Part shown: positions 19,018 to 20,420 of the stretch, in pieces
How positions within the stretch are numbered: position 1 is the stretch's first letter
Layout of the letters: each line of letters begins with the position of its first letter
Assembly: GCF_000003815.2 (NCBI RefSeq)
Contig: NC_049986.1
Location: 1,217,927 to 1,238,346 of the forward strand
DNA length: 20,420 nt
Source: Branchiostoma floridae
Taxonomy: Eukaryota > Chordata > Leptocardii > Amphioxiformes > Branchiostomatidae
Direction of reading: 5' to 3'
Made by a program: the position numbers and the translations under genes
The notes under the pieces: generated by a model
The model's database searches: none
What the model saw: only the letters and a program-made list of their open reading frames with translations
Told to the model about the DNA's origin: nothing

Positions 19018-19145
19018 TGTTGTGTCTTGTTCTTACCGTTACGATCCTTATTATTGTCTATGCCTGTTATGTGTGCAATTTCATATGCTTGGAGTGTAAT
19101 ATACACTTTAATGCACAGCATATGAAATTGCCAGCCGTTTGGTAG
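18993..19145 (+). other. Transmembrane segment of the receptor in a shifted frame
   Basis: From 18993 the frame reads YDVLIIFVMLCLVLTVTI, then LIIVYACYVCNFICLECN, and runs to a TAG at 19143-19145. About 25 consecutive hydrophobic residues form a clear membrane helix, directly after the NPMYATSAREQATN end of the tail. The frame differs from the tail by one missing base around 18985-18993. With the tail N-terminal to the helix, the topology would be type II (N-in). No signal peptide precedes it. Confidence 0.7.
19075..19131. repeat. Cruciform-capable inverted repeat
   Basis: Perfect 14-bp arms GCAATTTCATATGC (19075-19088) and GCATATGAAATTGC (19118-19131) enclose a second, smaller hairpin AGTGTAATATACACT (19093-19107). 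It lies at the 3' end of the transmembrane-coding frame. Confidence 0.85.
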
Positions 19146-19161
19146 TTATAAGGTTTAGTAC

Positions 19162-19386
19162 TTAAGGGGGGGGGGTGTCTGAGCCAACTTTGACGTCTTA
19201 TAACTACCAAAGGGCTTGTTCAACGACAACCAAATTTGAAAAATTTTATTAGTTAGAATATTATTGGCAACAATTAAAAAACTATAGAGAAAGCTTTTAA
19301 TTTTTCGTGTTTGGGGTTTCTGAAAGGCATATTTTACAAAGTTCACCAAGTTTGGTTAAAACAATGGGACTAAAACATTTTCTTGC
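19162..19386 (+). mobile_element. Degenerate fragment related to the piggyBac-like MITE end
   Basis: TTAA (19162-19165) is followed by a G-run and then GAGCCAACTTTGACGTCTTA, resembling the subterminal part of the complete element. The CCCTATTCAG terminus is absent and the similarity fades after about 100 bp. Confidence 0.45.
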
Positions 19387-19620
19387 TTAACCCTGTTCAG
19401 ACGGGGGGGGGGTGAGGCCTGCGCCAACTTTGATGTCCTATAACACCAGAACGGCTTCTGCTAGAGCCACCAAATTTAGTGAGTTTTCTTAAAATATTGT
19501 TGACAATAATTTCAGTTTTACAAATTTTCCATTTTTTCATGTTGCCATGGCAACCGTTTGTTGACAGGGAGTTTTGCCAAAAATTGCTTATTTCTGTTAC
19601 ATTAATAAAATCTTATGTTA
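19387..19620 (+). mobile_element. Truncated copy of the piggyBac-like MITE (right half)
   Basis: TTAA (19387-19390), then CCCTGTTCAGACGGGG, then GAGGCCTGCGCCAACTTTGA. This matches the reverse complement of the right half of 7303-8228, including the X-box palindrome GTTGCCATGGCAAC (19541-19554), GTTTGTTGACAG and AAAATCTTAT. The similarity ends at 19620 where another repeat begins. Confidence 0.8.
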
Positions 19621-20420
19621 TTACCTCCATAAAATGTCATGGAGGTTATATTTTACCCCGCGTTTGTCTGTCTGTGTGTCTGTGTGTGTGTCTGTGTGTA
19701 AACAAGATAACTCAAGAACGGCTAGGTGAATTGGTTTCATTCTTGGTGTGTTGGTAGTGTGTGATGAAAGCTGAAAATGATTAGATTTCGGACCCCCTAG
19801 CAACTTCCCTTGGTACTGCAGCGCCACTTCCGGTTTTGCTCTCTCGGTGTTTTGAACATGCTATGGACACGATTTTAAGGTGTAAGATAGCTCTTGTGCT
19901 CAGGAAGAAGTGACATAAGTTTGGGTCCCCTAGCGACTAGTTTTGGGAAAGCAGGGGTATTTTTGTCAAAAACTTCTGACGAGAATAACTCAAGAAGGGA
20001 ACATCGGATTTTCATGATTTTTTGTATGTAGGTACCTTAGACAATGTTGTACAAGGTAAGATACTAATTATGGAAAATAGGCGTACATTTGCATAATTGA
20101 TGAGAATATGCTATCATAGCAGTTTTTTCAATGTATCTCTTGTCCCGTACGTGATATGGTCGTGACATTTGGGTGGTAGATAGCTTTTAGCGTCATGAAA
20201 GAATGGGGCAAGTTTCAGTCCCCTAACATTTAATTGTGGAACTGCAGGGGCGTTTTTGTCAAGACACTCCAAAGAGGAAAACTGCAGAAAGGAACGACGG
20301 ATTGCTTGCATTTTAGGTATGCAGGTAGCTTGGGCAAGATGTTTAAATGATATGCATTTTATGCAAATGAGGACTTAATTTTCACAATTAATGAGGAAAT
20401 TGTATAATTCTATTGTTTGC
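19621..20420 (+). repeat. Interspersed repeat with internal ~135-300 bp repetition, running off the window
   Basis: Begins with a hairpin ACCTCCAT (19623-19630) / ATGGAGGT (19639-19646) and a TGTCTG-rich run. The landmark CCCCTAGC/CCCCTAAC followed by TTT.GG..CTGCAGGGGC recurs at about 19792, 19926 and 20222. AACTCAAGAA and a TGCATAATTGATGAG-like block also recur. It looks like a known style of amphioxus interspersed repeat. No coding frame is seen. Confidence 0.6.

Overview
The window looks like draft genomic sequence from a lancelet (Branchiostoma, amphioxus). The evidence is large intron-split genes with GT-AG sites, low coding density, many small repeats, and a receptor tail rich in NPMY and PYxVxY motifs of a kind I associate with amphioxus. 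The genus is inferred from memory of such sequences, not from a search. Three runs of N (2970-3069, 13780-13879, 17652-17815) are assembly gaps. No bacterial-type operons, rRNA, tRNA or CRISPR arrays were found.

Layout. 1-7300 holds no gene I can recognise. It contains microsatellites, direct repeats, a fold-back element around the first gap (2946-3396), a 473-bp hAT-like MITE with an 8-bp target duplication (4392-4864), and a 178-bp direct duplication (6108-6285 / 6796-6971). 7303-8228 is a complete 926-bp piggyBac-like MITE flanked by TTAA. It carries five perfect TGACGTCA (CRE) sites and a palindromic RFX X-box. Two partial relatives lie at about 15259-15745 and 19391-19620. 8960-9060 looks like the 3' end of a non-LTR retrotransposon.

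11390-15126, minus strand, is a decayed cytochrome P450 of the CYP2 type. Exon-like blocks matching vertebrate exons 4, 5+6, 7, 8 and 9 follow in order with plausible splice sites. They carry an in-frame stop, several one-base deletions, a damaged PERF motif and a deletion just after the heme-cysteine motif. Its introns are filled with a ~150-bp tandem repeat (14063-14677) and a CpG-rich unassigned stretch.

15756-16220 is a 70-bp tandem array with a four-unit higher-order pattern.

17416-19145, plus strand, is the 5' part of a second gene. A short exon with the start codon splices in phase to a large exon encoding an acidic, tyrosine-motif-rich tail, followed at once by a transmembrane helix in a shifted frame. 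It is most likely an amphioxus type II membrane receptor whose ectodomain lies beyond the window or is lost. The rest, to 20420, is repeat-derived. The two genes are on opposite strands and show no sign of working together.
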